Shown here piece by piece: positions 45,979 through 56,339 of a stretch of 64,000 nt of DNA; the first letter of the stretch is position 1; every line of letters begins with the position of its first letter. Source of the DNA: Psychrobacter sp. Cmf 22.2 (GTDB taxonomy: Bacteria; Pseudomonadota; Gammaproteobacteria; Pseudomonadales; Moraxellaceae). A model generated the notes under the pieces. That model made no database searches. It was not told where the DNA came from and was given only the letters and a program-made list of their open reading frames with translations. A program made the position numbers and the translations under genes. The DNA is taken from positions 1 through 64,000 of the forward strand of contig NZ_MRYA01000004.1 of the NCBI RefSeq assembly GCF_001921745.1, written 5' to 3'.

Positions 45979-46788
45979 CTATTGATTAAGCTCATTATTA
46001 TCGATCTCTTGTAGAGCAATCCAATCTTGCATAAGCTCAATCTCGCGCTGCTGTGTATCAATGATTTGCTGTGCAAGCTTACGCATCTCTGTATCCTTAC
46101 CATACTCCATCTGAACCATCGCCATATCTACTGCACCTATATGGTGTGGCAGCATACCGCGAGCGAACGCCATATCAGGCACTGGGTCTGCGATGCCAAG
46201 TGTCATCTCATCATGCATAGTAACCATACCTTCAGCGTATGCACGCTGCATGGCTTGAGTATCAGGCTTTGGTTTAGCAGCATCGGGATGACTAGCAAGC
46301 CACTTGTTTAGGATATCAATCTCGATTTGCTGCGAGTCGATAATTTCTTGTGCAAGCTTACGCATAGTTTCATCGGTGCCGTATTTGAGCTGAGTTTTTG
46401 CCATATCTAATGCACCGCGATGATGCCCAAGCATACCCTTAGCGAAAGCGGTATCTGGATCATTGTAATTCATACCGATCATCATCTCATCGTGCATTCT
46501 AGTCATCGATTTGGTGTAATCTTTGAGCACGTCGCTTACTTGTCTATCATCAGCGCTTATCGCTGTATTTGGCATATCATGGTCTGTATGCGAATCAAGC
46601 GCTTCATCTACCTCAGACGCCTGTGTATTGGTTGAGGGCGCTATTACCTCTTCTATGGTCGTCGTCTCATCGTTTTGGAGAGCTGTGCTTTCTGGGCTTT
46701 CAGTGACCGGCTGGCAAGCATTAAGAAAAAGTAGCGCTGCAACACTAATAGCTAGAGCAGAAAGAGGGTAACGATAACAAGCGGCCAT
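45979..46788 (-). CDS. Lipoprotein with two DUF305 domains
   Basis: A 269-residue exported protein. The lipobox is LNAC with Cys25. After an acidic Thr/Glu-rich linker come two copies of the DUF305 four-helix (ferritin-like) domain, at about 88-165 (MIGMNYNDPDTAFAKGMLGH, HRGALDMAK) and 175-260 (MTLGIADPVPDMAFARGM, HHIGAVDMAM). Both keep the His/Met/Asp pattern proposed to bind metal. The halves are clearly duplicates of each other. DUF305 proteins are often found with copper-resistance genes, but none lie here, so a metal role is inference. Confidence 0.88.
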   Translation of the reverse strand: MAACYRYPLSALAISVAALLFLNACQPVTESPESTALQNDETTTIEEVIAPSTNTQASEVDEALDSHTDHDMPNTAISADDRQVSDVLKDYTKSMTRMHDEMMIGMNYNDPDTAFAKGMLGHHRGALDMAKTQLKYGTDETMRKLAQEIIDSQQIEIDILNKWLASHPDAAKPKPDTQAMQRAYAEGMVTMHDEMTLGIADPVPDMAFARGMLPHHIGAVDMAMVQMEYGKDTEMRKLAQQIIDTQQREIELMQDWIALQEIDNNELNQ

Positions 46789-46956
46789 AATATGTCCTTA
46801 ACATAAATAAGCCAATCAATAGTCAAATAGAATAATAAATTGACAAACTAGATGGCTAAAACACAACAAATAATGAATATTAGCAGGTTAATCTTGCTAA
46901 TTCGAGACGCTAACGTTTCAAATATCATCACCAAATTTGCTTTAATCTTTATTGAG

Positions 46957-47571
46957 TTACTTCATGATACCCAACTGCTGACAACGCTCTTTATTTAAGT
47001 GAATACGTACAAACTCACCAACACCCAAATCGCCCAATTCAAACCCAGCAACTGACCATCTGATTAAGCGCAGGCAAGGCAAGCCAACATGTGCTGTCAT
47101 ACGACGTACTTGCCGATTTTTTCCCTCGTAGATGGTTAGCATCAGCCACGAGTCTGGTACGCTTTTACGTTTACGTATGGGCGGGTTACGCGGCCAAAGA
47201 GGCATCGGTAACTCATCTTCGTTTAGATATTTGACGCTAGCAGGCAGCGTCTTACCGTCTTTTAAAACTACACCCTTTTCAAGTTGACGTAGTTGCTCAG
47301 GGGCTGGGATACCCTCTACCTGTACTAGGTAAGTCTTGCCTTGTTTATGCCCTTTATTGGCCTTTGGTGGATGCGTGATGGCTTTGTTTATCCGTCCATC
47401 ACTTGTCAAAATAAGTAACCCTTCTGACGTTGCATCCAAGCGACCAGCCACTCTCAAAGACTTATCAGTGAAGAATTCAGATAAAGTGGTATGGTCGTTG
47501 TTACTATCGTCACGAAACTGACTTTGTACCCCGTAAGGTTTGTTAAATAAAATAAGGCTTGATGTCGACAT
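46957..47571 (-). CDS. rluE: 23S rRNA pseudouridine synthase RluE
   Basis: A 204-residue RsuA-family pseudouridine synthase without an S4 domain, as in RluE, which modifies U2457 (E. coli numbering) of 23S rRNA. It starts with SLILFNKPYGVQSQF; the catalytic Asp is in AGRLDATSEGLLILTSDG; KNRQVRRMTAHVGLPCLRLIR follows. The frame is open to 47592 but Met at 47571 fits the family. It is divergent from icd, which is also the case in E. coli. Confidence 0.92.
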   Translation of the reverse strand: MSTSSLILFNKPYGVQSQFRDDSNNDHTTLSEFFTDKSLRVAGRLDATSEGLLILTSDGRINKAITHPPKANKGHKQGKTYLVQVEGIPAPEQLRQLEKGVVLKDGKTLPASVKYLNEDELPMPLWPRNPPIRKRKSVPDSWLMLTIYEGKNRQVRRMTAHVGLPCLRLIRWSVAGFELGDLGVGEFVRIHLNKERCQQLGIMK

Positions 47572-47957
47572 AGGGCAGATACATCCAAACAAAAGAAAAA
47601 GTTAAAAGGTTTGATAACATAAAAAAGAGAAATTGAGTCACATATCATCGTCTGACATTTTGAAACCAAACCATCTGACAATAGATGTTAAAGTAAGCAC
47701 TAGCATCTACTCATACTGTCCATGAACAGTGATCGCTCATAAATATTTCAGCCAATAAGTAACTAACCATCTAACATTGTAAGATACAACAACAGCATTA
47801 TTGAGTAGATAGTGTACTAAATAAACATCATGCTAAATAACTGCAATTATAAAACCATGATGGAATAAAGGTGTTTGTAGTACTGGTCATTGAGATATCT
47901 ATAGCAGAGCGCTAAGTATGCTTGCGAACCATAACATATAATCAAGGAGTTTTATTT
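47572..47957. other. Divergent intergenic region, rluE / icd
   Basis: 386 bp without an ORF of note. A weak TTGAGA-17-TAAGTA pair lies near 47890-47918 before icd. The icd SD AAGGAG is at 47944-47949. No operator could be identified. Confidence 0.4.
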
Positions 47958-49217
47958 ATGTCTTATAGAAAGGTTATCGTACCAAGAGACGGTGAAAAAG
48001 TGACTGTCAATGCTGACTTATCGTTAAATGTTCCTAATAATCCTATTATTCCATTCGTTGAAGGTGATGGTATCGGTATAGATATCACACCTGTCATGAT
48101 AAAAGTGGTCAATGCTGCTGTAGACAAAGCTTATCATGGTAAAAAATCAATCATCTGGATGGAAGCCTACCTTGGTGAAAAAGCTGCCAAAATTTATGAG
48201 GGCGATTACCTACCAAGCGAGACACTAGAGATATTAAAAGACTATGTCATTAGCATCAAAGGGCCGCTGACCACACCCGTTGGTGGCGGCTTTCGTTCAC
48301 TAAATGTCGCAGTACGTCAAGAGCTTGACTTGTATGTTTGTCAGCGTCCAGTACGTTGGTTTGAAGGTGTACCAAGCCCAGTCCAACATCCTGAACTGAC
48401 CAATATGGTCATTTTCCGTGAAAACTCAGAAGACATCTACGCTGGTATCGAATGGAAAGCAGGTAGCGAGGATGCGCAAAAGGTTATCGACTTTTTACAA
48501 AATGAGATGGGTGTCGATAAAATACGTTTTCCTGAAAACTGCGGCATCGGTATCAAACCCGTATCAAAAGAAGGCACACAGCGCCTAGTGCGCAAAGCCA
48601 TCCAATATGCTATCGATAATGATTTGCCAAATGTAACTCTAGTTCACAAAGGTAATATCATGAAGTTTACTGAAGGTGCATTTAAAGAGTGGGGCTATGA
48701 GTTAGCTGCAGAGCGTTTTGGTGCTGAGTTGTTAGACGGTGGGCCTTGGATGACGATGAAGAACCCCAAAACAGGTAACGAGATTATCATTAAAGACGTC
48801 ATCGCTGATGCGTTTTTACAGCAGATACTAATGCGTCCAGCTGACTACTCAGTGGTTGCAACACTTAACTTAAATGGGGACTATATCTCTGATGCATTGG
48901 CTGCAGAAGTTGGTGGTATTGGTATCGCCCCAGGCGCGAATAAAGGCGGCGCTGTCTCTGTTTATGAGGCTACCCATGGTACGGCCCCTAAGTATGCTGG
49001 TCAAAATAAAGTAAACCCAGGGTCGTTGATACTGTCTGCTGAGATGATGTTACGTGATATGGGCTGGGTTGAAGCAGCAGATCTTATTATCGAAGGTATA
49101 AAAGGCGCAATCGCTAACAAAACTGTGACATATGACTTTGAGCGTTTAATGCCCGATGCCGTTTTACTTAGTACTTCTGAATTTGGCAAAGCAGTCATCA
49201 AGCATATGGATGCTTGA
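47958..49217 (+). CDS. icd: NADP-dependent isocitrate dehydrogenase (homodimeric type)
   Basis: A 419-residue TCA-cycle enzyme that converts isocitrate to 2-oxoglutarate. Key blocks are [33 protein letters not shown] (the Ser corresponding to the AceK-phosphorylated residue of E. coli), [27 protein letters not shown] and the NADP region [20 protein letters not shown]. The start at 47958 has AAGGAG and matches family N-termini (MSYRKVIVP); an in-frame extension to 47922 is unlikely. A structurally unrelated monomeric IDH lies convergent 150 bp downstream. Confidence 0.97.
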   Translation: MSYRKVIVPRDGEKVTVNADLSLNVPNNPIIPFVEGDGIGIDITPVMIKVVNAAVDKAYHGKKSIIWMEAYLGEKAAKIYEGDYLPSETLEILKDYVISIKGPLTTPVGGGFRSLNVAVRQELDLYVCQRPVRWFEGVPSPVQHPELTNMVIFRENSEDIYAGIEWKAGSEDAQKVIDFLQNEMGVDKIRFPENCGIGIKPVSKEGTQRLVRKAIQYAIDNDLPNVTLVHKGNIMKFTEGAFKEWGYELAAERFGAELLDGGPWMTMKNPKTGNEIIIKDVIADAFLQQILMRPADYSVVATLNLNGDYISDALAAEVGGIGIAPGANKGGAVSVYEATHGTAPKYAGQNKVNPGSLILSAEMMLRDMGWVEAADLIIEGIKGAIANKTVTYDFERLMPDAVLLSTSEFGKAVIKHMDA

Positions 49218-49257
49218 AATCTCATAAAAAGCAAGCGTTATGTTTGCATTGCTTGTG

Positions 49258-49283
49258 AGGCTCTAACTTGAGCTTTTGTTTTA
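49258..49283 (+). terminator. Weak terminator after icd
   Basis: GCTC (49261-49264) and GAGC (49271-49274), extended by wobble pairs, followed by TTTTGTTTT. About 40 bp after the stop codon. Confidence 0.55.
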
Positions 49284-49297
49284 CTAACTTTTAAGCC

Positions 49298-49334
49298 AAA
49301 AAAACACCCCAATGGTTAATCAACCATTGGGGTG
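49298..49334 (-). terminator. Intrinsic terminator after monomeric IDH
   Basis: Perfect 13-bp arms CACCCCAATGGTT (49305-49317) and complement (49322-49334), with a T run on the minus strand at 49298-49304. Confidence 0.93.
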
Positions 49335-49366
49335 CCTTGATTTAAAGCTCAGTTATGCAAGTAAAA

Positions 49367-51586
49367 CTATAGTGAGGCTATAGTCTCATTGAACGTTTTA
49401 CTTGGACGCATTGCTTGCTTAGCCAGCTCTTCGTCAGCAAAGTAGTAGCCATCGATATCTACAGATTTACCTTGAGCTTCATTAAACTCTTTAACGATAG
49501 TTTCTTCTTGGCTCTCAAGACTTTGAGCAAGTTTAGAGAATTTCTCTTTTAGCTCGCTGTCTTGTTCTTGTGCCGCAAGCTCTTCAGCCCAGTACATAGC
49601 TAGATAGAAATGACTACCACGGTTATCTAACTCACCTGTTTTGCGTGATGGTGATTTGTCATTCAATAACAGTTTTTCTGTCGCTTTATCAAGCGTATCT
49701 GCCAATACTTGCGCTTTGGCATTGTCATCGTTTTTGGCCAAATGCTCCAAGGATTCAGTCAAGGCTAAGAACTCACCCAACGAATCCCAACGTAGATGGT
49801 TTTCTTCTACCAGCTGCTCGACATGCTTAGGTGCTGAACCACCTGCACCAGTTTCAAACAAACCGCCACCTTTCATTAAAGGTACAACTGAGAGCATTTT
49901 TGCGCTCGTGCCCAATTCTAAGATAGGGAATAAGTCCGTGAGATAATCACGCAAGATATTACCAGTCGCAGAAATGGTATCAAGACCGCGAGCCACACGC
50001 TCTAAGGTATAACGCATCGCACGAACTTGTGACATGATCTCAATGTGGAGACCATCAGTGTCATGATCTTTTAAGTAGGTTTTAACCTTTTTGATTAGCT
50101 CATTTTCATGCGGACGATATGGGTCTAACCAAAAGATAACAGGCGTATTTGATTCACGGGCGCGGCGTACAGCAAGTTTTACCCAATCTTGAATCGGTAA
50201 GTCTTTGGTTTGACACATGCGCCAAATGTCACCTTTTTTGACGTCTTTTTCGAGCAATACTTCATCGGTGTCAACATCGACAATACGCGCCATACCGGTA
50301 TCGCTAGATTCAAAAGTCTTATCATGCGAGCCATACTCTTCAGCTTTTTGAGCCATAAGGCCGACGTTAGGCACAGTACCCATCGTAGTTGGATCAAAGT
50401 TGCCATGCCATTTGCAGAAATTAATCATTTCTTGATAAATACGAGCAAAAGTAGATTCAGGCATAACGGCTTTACAATCGTATAATTTGCCATCAGCGCC
50501 CCACATTTTACCGCCATTACGAATCATAGCAGGCATAGAAGCATCTACGATAATGTCGCTTGGAGAATGGAAGTTGGTAATACCTTTTGCAGAGTCGACC
50601 ATAGCCAGACGCGGGCGATGCTCTTGACAAGCATGTAAGTCTTGCTCAATCTCTTCACGCTTTGATGCTGGTAATACTGAGATTTTATCGTATAAATCAG
50701 CCATGCCATTGTTGACGTTAATACCTAACTCATCAAAACAAGCACCATGTTTTTCGAACGCTTCTTTATAGTAAATTCTTACTGCATGACCAAAGACGAT
50801 AGGGTGTGAAACCTTCATCATGGTGGCTTTTACATGCAATGAAAACAAAATTCCTGCTTCGCGGCAGTCTTCCATTTCACGCTCATAAAATTCTAACAGG
50901 GCGTCTTTACTCATAACCATCAAATCGATGACTTCTTTGTCTTGTAACGCAATCTCAGGCTTTAAGACCTTTTTGGTGCCATCATCGAGCAACAACTCCA
51001 TACGGACGGTACGAGCTTTATCCAATGTTATAGACTGCTCACCATCATAAAAGTCACCGCCATGCATGTGTGATACGTGCGTGCTTGACCATTGCTTCCA
51101 TTCACCCATAGAGTGTGGATGTTTGCGCGCATAGTTTTTGACGGCCTTTGGTGCACGGCGATCTGAGTTGCCTTCACGTAATACAGGGTTTACCGCACTA
51201 CCCAGCGCTTTACCAAAACGCTTGCGCAGCTCTTTTTCTTCATCAGTCTGTGGATCTTCGGGAAAATCAGGTATCGCGTAACCTTTGCTTTGTAGCTCTT
51301 TAATCACAGCTTTAAGCTGTTGCACAGAAGCACTGATGTTAGGTAGTTTGATGATATTGGTGTCAGGTTCTTGCGTTAGACGACCAAGCTCAGCTAGATT
51401 GTCAGGAACGCGTTGTTCTTCATTTAAGTATTCAGGAAATTCAGCCAACACTCGGGCGGCAACAGAGATATCACTGGTTTCAACAACAATCCCTGCCGTC
51501 TGCGTAAAGGCTTCAACAATAGGTAAGAACGACAGAGTCGCCAGCGCTGGGGCTTCATCAGTTTTTGTATAAATAATTTTTGACAT
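49367..51586 (-). CDS. icd: Monomeric NADP-dependent isocitrate dehydrogenase
   Basis: A 739-residue single-chain isocitrate dehydrogenase of the type known from Azotobacter, Corynebacterium and cold-adapted Colwellia. Family blocks include [69 protein letters not shown] and [16 protein letters not shown]. The start is set to 51586 because family members begin there; the upstream in-frame Met at 51631 adds 15 unrelated residues. It does not share sequence with the dimeric enzyme next door; it performs the same reaction. In Colwellia maris the monomeric form is cold-induced and heat-labile. Confidence 0.96.
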   Translation of the reverse strand: MSKIIYTKTDEAPALATLSFLPIVEAFTQTAGIVVETSDISVAARVLAEFPEYLNEEQRVPDNLAELGRLTQEPDTNIIKLPNISASVQQLKAVIKELQSKGYAIPDFPEDPQTDEEKELRKRFGKALGSAVNPVLREGNSDRRAPKAVKNYARKHPHSMGEWKQWSSTHVSHMHGGDFYDGEQSITLDKARTVRMELLLDDGTKKVLKPEIALQDKEVIDLMVMSKDALLEFYEREMEDCREAGILFSLHVKATMMKVSHPIVFGHAVRIYYKEAFEKHGACFDELGINVNNGMADLYDKISVLPASKREEIEQDLHACQEHRPRLAMVDSAKGITNFHSPSDIIVDASMPAMIRNGGKMWGADGKLYDCKAVMPESTFARIYQEMINFCKWHGNFDPTTMGTVPNVGLMAQKAEEYGSHDKTFESSDTGMARIVDVDTDEVLLEKDVKKGDIWRMCQTKDLPIQDWVKLAVRRARESNTPVIFWLDPYRPHENELIKKVKTYLKDHDTDGLHIEIMSQVRAMRYTLERVARGLDTISATGNILRDYLTDLFPILELGTSAKMLSVVPLMKGGGLFETGAGGSAPKHVEQLVEENHLRWDSLGEFLALTESLEHLAKNDDNAKAQVLADTLDKATEKLLLNDKSPSRKTGELDNRGSHFYLAMYWAEELAAQEQDSELKEKFSKLAQSLESQEETIVKEFNEAQGKSVDIDGYYFADEELAKQAMRPSKTFNETIASL

Positions 51587-52052
51587 TTTAGTAAAGTAAT
51601 CCTTTAGTCGGTAGTTAATAATAAGGCTCAAATATGATTATTAATGTCAAATCATACTAAGCGATAACGAACTATATGGCTATATCAAGTACATCATGCA
51701 GTCCCAAAGTTTGAGACTGCTTAAAAATTTTCTGTTACTAACGTTCATTTATATTCGATAAAACGATATTTAAAAAGTTACCTTTTACTTTCATTTAAAT
51801 TATCTAATGACAGTTATCCAAAAGTAACTGATTGACCGCATATTATAGCTAATCCACTACAAATTCGCTCAATGTCAATCTCATATAATGAACTAAGTGT
51901 ACTGTTCTTGCTCATATCCTATGTATCTAAATTATATTAATCTAATAACAGCTTTATTCTACCAGTCATCGACACTGATATCATCTTTTCCATGCAATTA
52001 TCATTTTTTTGCTGCTGTTATTTAGTTGCAGCTTCTTTATTATAATTTATAA

Positions 52053-52188
52053 AACTGATCAATAGCGTAAAAACCTTTGGTTAAAGGGCTAACAGGACCA
52101 TGGTCAAACGTTCAACACGCCCTAATATGAGTATAAACATATAATATAACAAGTGAAGTCATCTGCATCATTGTAGATGACTTTTTTA
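52053..52188 (+). ncRNA. Candidate small RNA with its own terminator
   Basis: A region of about 135 nt bounded by TATAAT at 52041-52046 (weak -35) and an intrinsic terminator at 52156-52188. Within it are a CCTTT-GGTT-AAAGG hairpin (52074-52087), a GACCATGGTC palindrome (52096-52105), and an alternative AGGGC/GCCCT long-range pairing (52085-52089 with 52119-52123). It has no good ORF. The nearest plus-strand gene upstream is icd, about 2.8 kb away with an opposite gene between. No known RNA family recognised; transcription is inferred only. Confidence 0.4.
52156..52188 (+). terminator. Orphan plus-strand intrinsic terminator
   Basis: AAGTCATCT (52156-52164) with AGATGACTT (52175-52183) and six T. 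The T run exists only on the plus strand. No annotated gene ends here. Confidence 0.85.
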
Positions 52189-52319
52189 TGCTTGTTGAAC
52201 AGATATAACAAAGATTTTGAGTCTTGTTGTTTGCTTTGGCCGTGTCTTTTGCAAATTGTGACAGCAAAATAATTGACGTTTGATACGCTAAACCATAAAG
52301 AAAAAACAATGTGAGAGTT

Positions 52320-53645
52320 ATGAATTTACAGTATGCACTACTTAAGGATACAAGCTGGCAGAGTCAAGTCGATTGGCAGTTGCCTGATACGCCTTTTATG
52401 TCGTTTGCTTTTTGGCAAGCACTAATAGATACACAAGCGATTGGCGAGCGAGCAGGATGGCTGCCTATATTTGTTTTGGTCTATCGTATAGAGGGTATGG
52501 CTCAAGAGGCCACAAATGACACCATCACAGAACCAGTAGATATCTCCCAAGCGGTCGCTGTCATGCCAGTATTTGTAAAAGACCACCATCGCGGTGAGTT
52601 TGTGTTTGATCATGCATGGGCACAGGCTTATGCGCGCTATGGCCTTGATTATTATCCGCGTTTGGTGACAAGCTCTCCTTATACCCCAATTACGGGACAG
52701 CGTTTATGGTTGGCAGCTGGTGAAACGCTTGATGCCGATATTTTAAAAACGGCGATGGCAGGAGTAGATGATATTGCCCAGCAAGTAGGAGCATCAAGCT
52801 GGCATGGATTGTTTGTAACCCCTACATTGGCCAAGCTGGCAACGTCACTGATGCCTGCTAATAATGTGAATAATCCTGCACAAATAACTCATACGGAAAT
52901 AGAGGCTCTCACTGTAAACAATCCTATCCTTGAGCGCCAAGGTTGTCAGTTTCTATGGCAAAATATAGACTTATCACAAGACCATCAGCCTTTTACGGAC
53001 TTCGATGCATTTTTAATGACATTAACGGCCAAAAAACGTAAAAATATCCGTGCTGAGCGTAGAAAAGTGACTGCTCAAGGGATTCGTTGCGTTCGTAAAT
53101 GCGGAGATGAGATTACTGAGGCGGATTGGAAGACGTTTTATCATTGCTATGTAATGACCTATGCAGTTCGCGGACAACAGCCATACTTAAAAGAAGCATT
53201 TTTTATGGCATTGGCAAAAGAGATGCCTAAGCACTTATTTTTAGCGCAAGCTTATAATGAGAATGATGAAATTATCGCCAGTAGCTTGTTTTTATACGAC
53301 ACACCTCATAGCGAAAACGCGACTTTATATGGTCGTTATTGGGGCGCGCTTGGGGAGTATGACAGCTTGCATTTTGAGCTATGTTATTACCAAGGTATTG
53401 AGTTTGCCATTGAACAAGGTTTGACATATTTTGATCCCGGTACTCAAGGTGAGCACAAGTTAATACGCGGTTTTATTCCAAACAAAACACATTCGTTGCA
53501 CCGTATTTATGATCCGCGTTTTGTACCAGCGATTGCAGACTTTTGCGCGAAAGATCGACTACATATGGCACATTATCGCCAGCATGCGCACGATGCACTA
53601 CCTTTCAATATTGATAATATGCCAGAGTTTACCGATCATGATTGA
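52320..53645 (+). CDS. FemAB-like GNAT protein (DUF482/PF04339)
   Basis: A 441-residue cytoplasmic protein of the family labelled peptidoglycan biosynthesis/recognition (PF04339), with a double GNAT-like fold resembling FemA/FemX acyltransferases. Conserved parts are FMSFAFWQAL, HAWAQAYARYGLDYYPRL, TAKKRKNIRAERRKV, LYGRYWGAL and LTYFDPGTQGEHKLIRGF. A GTG at 52311 is an alternative start; neither has a strong SD. The substrate and acyl donor are not known. It precedes glyA on the same strand, but a weak terminator and glyA's own promoter lie between. Confidence 0.88.
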   Translation: MNLQYALLKDTSWQSQVDWQLPDTPFMSFAFWQALIDTQAIGERAGWLPIFVLVYRIEGMAQEATNDTITEPVDISQAVAVMPVFVKDHHRGEFVFDHAWAQAYARYGLDYYPRLVTSSPYTPITGQRLWLAAGETLDADILKTAMAGVDDIAQQVGASSWHGLFVTPTLAKLATSLMPANNVNNPAQITHTEIEALTVNNPILERQGCQFLWQNIDLSQDHQPFTDFDAFLMTLTAKKRKNIRAERRKVTAQGIRCVRKCGDEITEADWKTFYHCYVMTYAVRGQQPYLKEAFFMALAKEMPKHLFLAQAYNENDEIIASSLFLYDTPHSENATLYGRYWGALGEYDSLHFELCYYQGIEFAIEQGLTYFDPGTQGEHKLIRGFIPNKTHSLHRIYDPRFVPAIADFCAKDRLHMAHYRQHAHDALPFNIDNMPEFTDHD

Positions 53646-54043
53646 TATGATCATGACACGATTTGAGGGTCATGGCTAACATGGTTTCGAAATATTTATC
53701 AATGAGGTTTTTTGTTGTTGTTTTGGTCTAGCAAAGCTGAAGGCTGCCTTTTCAGAGGTATGTATCTATCTATAAAGTATTTAATCGTTTTTAACACGTT
53801 CCAAAAACTGGTAAAACACTTATTTTATTGGCTATTTATTTGTGTTATAAAACCATTTGATTTGCCCAGCTGAAGGTGGGGCTTTTTTGCGCTCATAACG
53901 TAAATTTTCATGTTACACTTGGTTATAGCGATATCCTGAATGCAGGAGCACATCAAAACTATTGCTGATACCGAGATGCCGCCTCTAGGCTTCTTATCTC
54001 TACCAACTCCTTTCTAACAATAGTCAATATATAGGACATTTAT
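53646..54043 (+). other. Region between the FemAB-like gene and glyA
   Basis: 398 bp. It contains a CTGAAGG stem-loop around 53733-53753, a weak terminator GCCC-11 nt-GGGC plus T6 at 53864-53888, then the glyA promoter and structured leader from 53920 on. Confidence 0.5.
53920..54036 (+). promoter_or_regulatory. glyA promoter and structured leader (riboswitch-like)
   Basis: An extended -10 candidate, TGG plus TTATAG (53920-53928), predicts a start near 53935. The following RNA can form TCCTG-AATG-CAGGA (53934-53947), an outer helix ACTATTG (53958-53964) with CAATAGT (54018-54024), and inside it GAGAT-GCC (53973-53980) with GGC (53988-53990) and ATCTC (53996-54000). The segment TCCT at 54009-54012 can alternatively pair with the glyA SD AGGA near 54033. 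No known riboswitch class matches what I can see. Confidence 0.45.
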
Positions 54044-55300
54044 ATGTTTAAAGATATATCTATCAAGGATTTTGATCCAGAACTTTCAAAAGCCATGGAA
54101 GCTGAAAGTGTACGTCAAGAAAACCATATCGAGCTTATTGCTTCAGAAAACTATTGCTCGCAAGCTGTGATGGAAGCGCAAGGTACAGACCTTACCAATA
54201 AATATGCTGAAGGCTATCCAGGCAAGCGTTATTACGGTGGTTGTGAACACGTTGATGTCGTTGAACAGTTGGCTATTGATCGTGCAAAAGAATTGTTCGG
54301 TGCCGAGTATGTCAACGTACAGCCGCACTCAGGCAGCCAAGCGAACTCAGCAGTATTTTTAGCATTGCTTGAGCCTAATGATACAGTACTTGGCATGAGC
54401 CTAGACGCGGGTGGCCACTTGACGCATGGCGCGCATATTAACTTCTCGGGCCTTAACTATAATGCCGTACAATACGGATTGGTTGAGGGCACTGGCCTTA
54501 TCGATTATGACGAAGTTGAGCGTTTGGCAAAAGAGCATAAGCCTAAAATGATTATTGCTGGTTTTTCAGCGTATTCACAAGTGGTTGATTGGCAGCGTTT
54601 CCGTGAAATCGCTGACGAAGTAGGCGCGTACTTACTGGTAGATATGGCGCACGTAGCGGGTCTTATCGCTGGTGGTGTTTACCCAAGCCCAGTACCATTT
54701 GCTGATGTAGTCACTACGACAACGCACAAAACCTTACGTGGCCCGCGTTCAGGTATGATCTTGGCTCGTGATGAGAAGCTGGCGAAAAAGCTCAATTCTG
54801 CGGTATTCCCAGGCAACCAAGGTGGTCCATTGATGCATGTAATCGCTGCAAAAGCGGTTTGCTTCAAAGAAGCCTTAGAAGATAATTTCAAAACCTATCA
54901 GCAGCAAGTTGTCAAAAACGCCCAAGCGATGGCTAAAGTCATCCAAGATCGTGGTTATGAAATCATCTCTGGTGGTACTGAAAACCATCTAATGCTGATA
55001 AGCTTGGTTAAGCAAGAAATGACGGGTAAAGAAGCGGACAAATGGCTTGGCGATGCGCATATCACTGTGAATAAAAACGCTGTACCAAATGATCCAAAAT
55101 CTCCATTCGTCACATCTGGTATCCGCATCGGTACGCCAGCGATTACTACACGTGGCTTTAACGAAGCACAAGCTAGCGATTTGGCTGGCTGGATCTGCGA
55201 CGTACTAGATAGCCGCGGTGATGAAAAAGTCTTGGCTGATGTACGTGGTAAAGTAGAAGCTATCTGTAAAGAGCTACCAGTTTACGAAAAAAACCAGTAA
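54044..55300 (+). CDS. glyA: Serine hydroxymethyltransferase
   Basis: A 418-residue PLP enzyme that interconverts serine and glycine with tetrahydrofolate, the main source of one-carbon units. The PLP lysine is Lys229 in [16 protein letters not shown], the same number as in E. coli. Other blocks are [31 protein letters not shown] and [14 protein letters not shown]. Length is standard. It has its own promoter and an unusual structured leader, and a terminator at the end. Confidence 0.98.
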   Translation: MFKDISIKDFDPELSKAMEAESVRQENHIELIASENYCSQAVMEAQGTDLTNKYAEGYPGKRYYGGCEHVDVVEQLAIDRAKELFGAEYVNVQPHSGSQANSAVFLALLEPNDTVLGMSLDAGGHLTHGAHINFSGLNYNAVQYGLVEGTGLIDYDEVERLAKEHKPKMIIAGFSAYSQVVDWQRFREIADEVGAYLLVDMAHVAGLIAGGVYPSPVPFADVVTTTTHKTLRGPRSGMILARDEKLAKKLNSAVFPGNQGGPLMHVIAAKAVCFKEALEDNFKTYQQQVVKNAQAMAKVIQDRGYEIISGGTENHLMLISLVKQEMTGKEADKWLGDAHITVNKNAVPNDPKSPFVTSGIRIGTPAITTRGFNEAQASDLAGWICDVLDSRGDEKVLADVRGKVEAICKELPVYEKNQ

Positions 55301-55343
55301 GCCAGTTCTCTTAACTTAAGCCAGCGCTTATCAAGCATTGTAT

Positions 55344-55378
55344 AAAAAAACCGCTTAGCTTAGGCTGGGCGGCTTTTT
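55344..55378 (+). terminator. Intrinsic terminator after glyA
   Basis: A run, CCGC...GCGG stem with an inner AGC/GGCT helix (55351-55372), then T5, about 45 bp after the stop codon. Confidence 0.85.
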
Positions 55379-55513
55379 CTTTGTTATAAGCAATCTGTCT
55401 TTTTATAGTGAACTTCTCAGTCGAGTCTTTGGAACATTGATGGTTTGGTCATAGTATTCAGAATTATAGTACACGGAGATTAGGCAGCCAACGTATCAGC
55501 CATACCAAACACA

Positions 55514-56212
55514 TCAACCACCAAGCTGATTTAAGGCCAACGCCAATATCAGGCCAACACTCGCACTGATACCCGCCCAGTGGTTGCCGCGTTTAAAAGC
55601 AGTTGGAAACACTTCAGTCGCTAGAGAAGCAATAACAGCCCCAGCAGCGAAACAATCGATAGCACTAATAATCTCTTCATCAACGCCCTTGAGCAGCACC
55701 TTACCTAAGATAGCAGCAAGCGATAACAAAACAGCAGCACCGATCCAAAGCATGAGCACTTTCTTGTTACTTTTGCCATTTTTGCGCATCTCTTTGGCAC
55801 CGCCAGCCGCTTCTGGAAGGTTGGACAACAAGATAGAACCTGCTAATGCAGCGACTTGCATTACGTTGCCGCTTAAGAGTGATACGCCTAGCGCCAGATT
55901 TTCAGGCACCCCGTCAAGTGTGATGGCAGCCAATAGACCACCACCGCCCTCCGAGTTGAGTTTTTCATCAATCAAGTAGTCAATACCTGTAAATACGATG
56001 GCGCCTAATAAAGTGAAAGCCGCTGTGATCCAAATTCCGCTATCAGTCACGGCTGGTTGTAATAGCTCGATTACCACTGATATCGTCAGTGCGCCGCCTG
56101 CGACCGCCAGCAAGTTGCCTTCAAGCCAGCTAGGTAGTCGCCCATACAACCCCCAAAGCGCCCCGACGATAAGGGCACCTGATACAACAATGATTACTGC
56201 AAACACTAACAT
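55514..56212 (-). CDS. ZIP family metal permease (ZupT-like)
   Basis: A 232-residue inner-membrane protein with about eight helices. The ZIP metal-binding helix is visible in LDGVPENLALGVSLL (His replaced by Asp relative to HNFPEG of ZupT) and in a second half LLSNLPEAAGGAKEM. A cytoplasmic His-rich loop is absent. The missing His in the first motif could change ion preference; zinc or iron uptake is the family default. It lies downstream of gltS on the same strand, but a terminator separates the two. Confidence 0.82.
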   Translation of the reverse strand: MLVFAVIIVVSGALIVGALWGLYGRLPSWLEGNLLAVAGGALTISVVIELLQPAVTDSGIWITAAFTLLGAIVFTGIDYLIDEKLNSEGGGGLLAAITLDGVPENLALGVSLLSGNVMQVAALAGSILLSNLPEAAGGAKEMRKNGKSNKKVLMLWIGAAVLLSLAAILGKVLLKGVDEEIISAIDCFAAGAVIASLATEVFPTAFKRGNHWAGISASVGLILALALNQLGG

Positions 56213-56339
56213 AATTTACCTCAATATTTTTATACACCATTGATAACGGCTAATGGTTTTGGTGTCATTAGAAGTTGCGTAACAAAAACGTAAGGTTTGT
56301 TCTTTAATCTATGTGATCAGTAAACACGCTAACCAAAAA

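Larger units (their letters stand above)
51587..52319. other. Divergent gap with a candidate small RNA
   Basis: About 730 bp between divergent genes. The first 400 bp show nothing clear. The second part contains TATAAT (52041-52046), a series of stem-loops and a plus-strand terminator at 52156-52188 that no upstream gene on that strand can explain (see the ncRNA entry). Confidence 0.5.
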
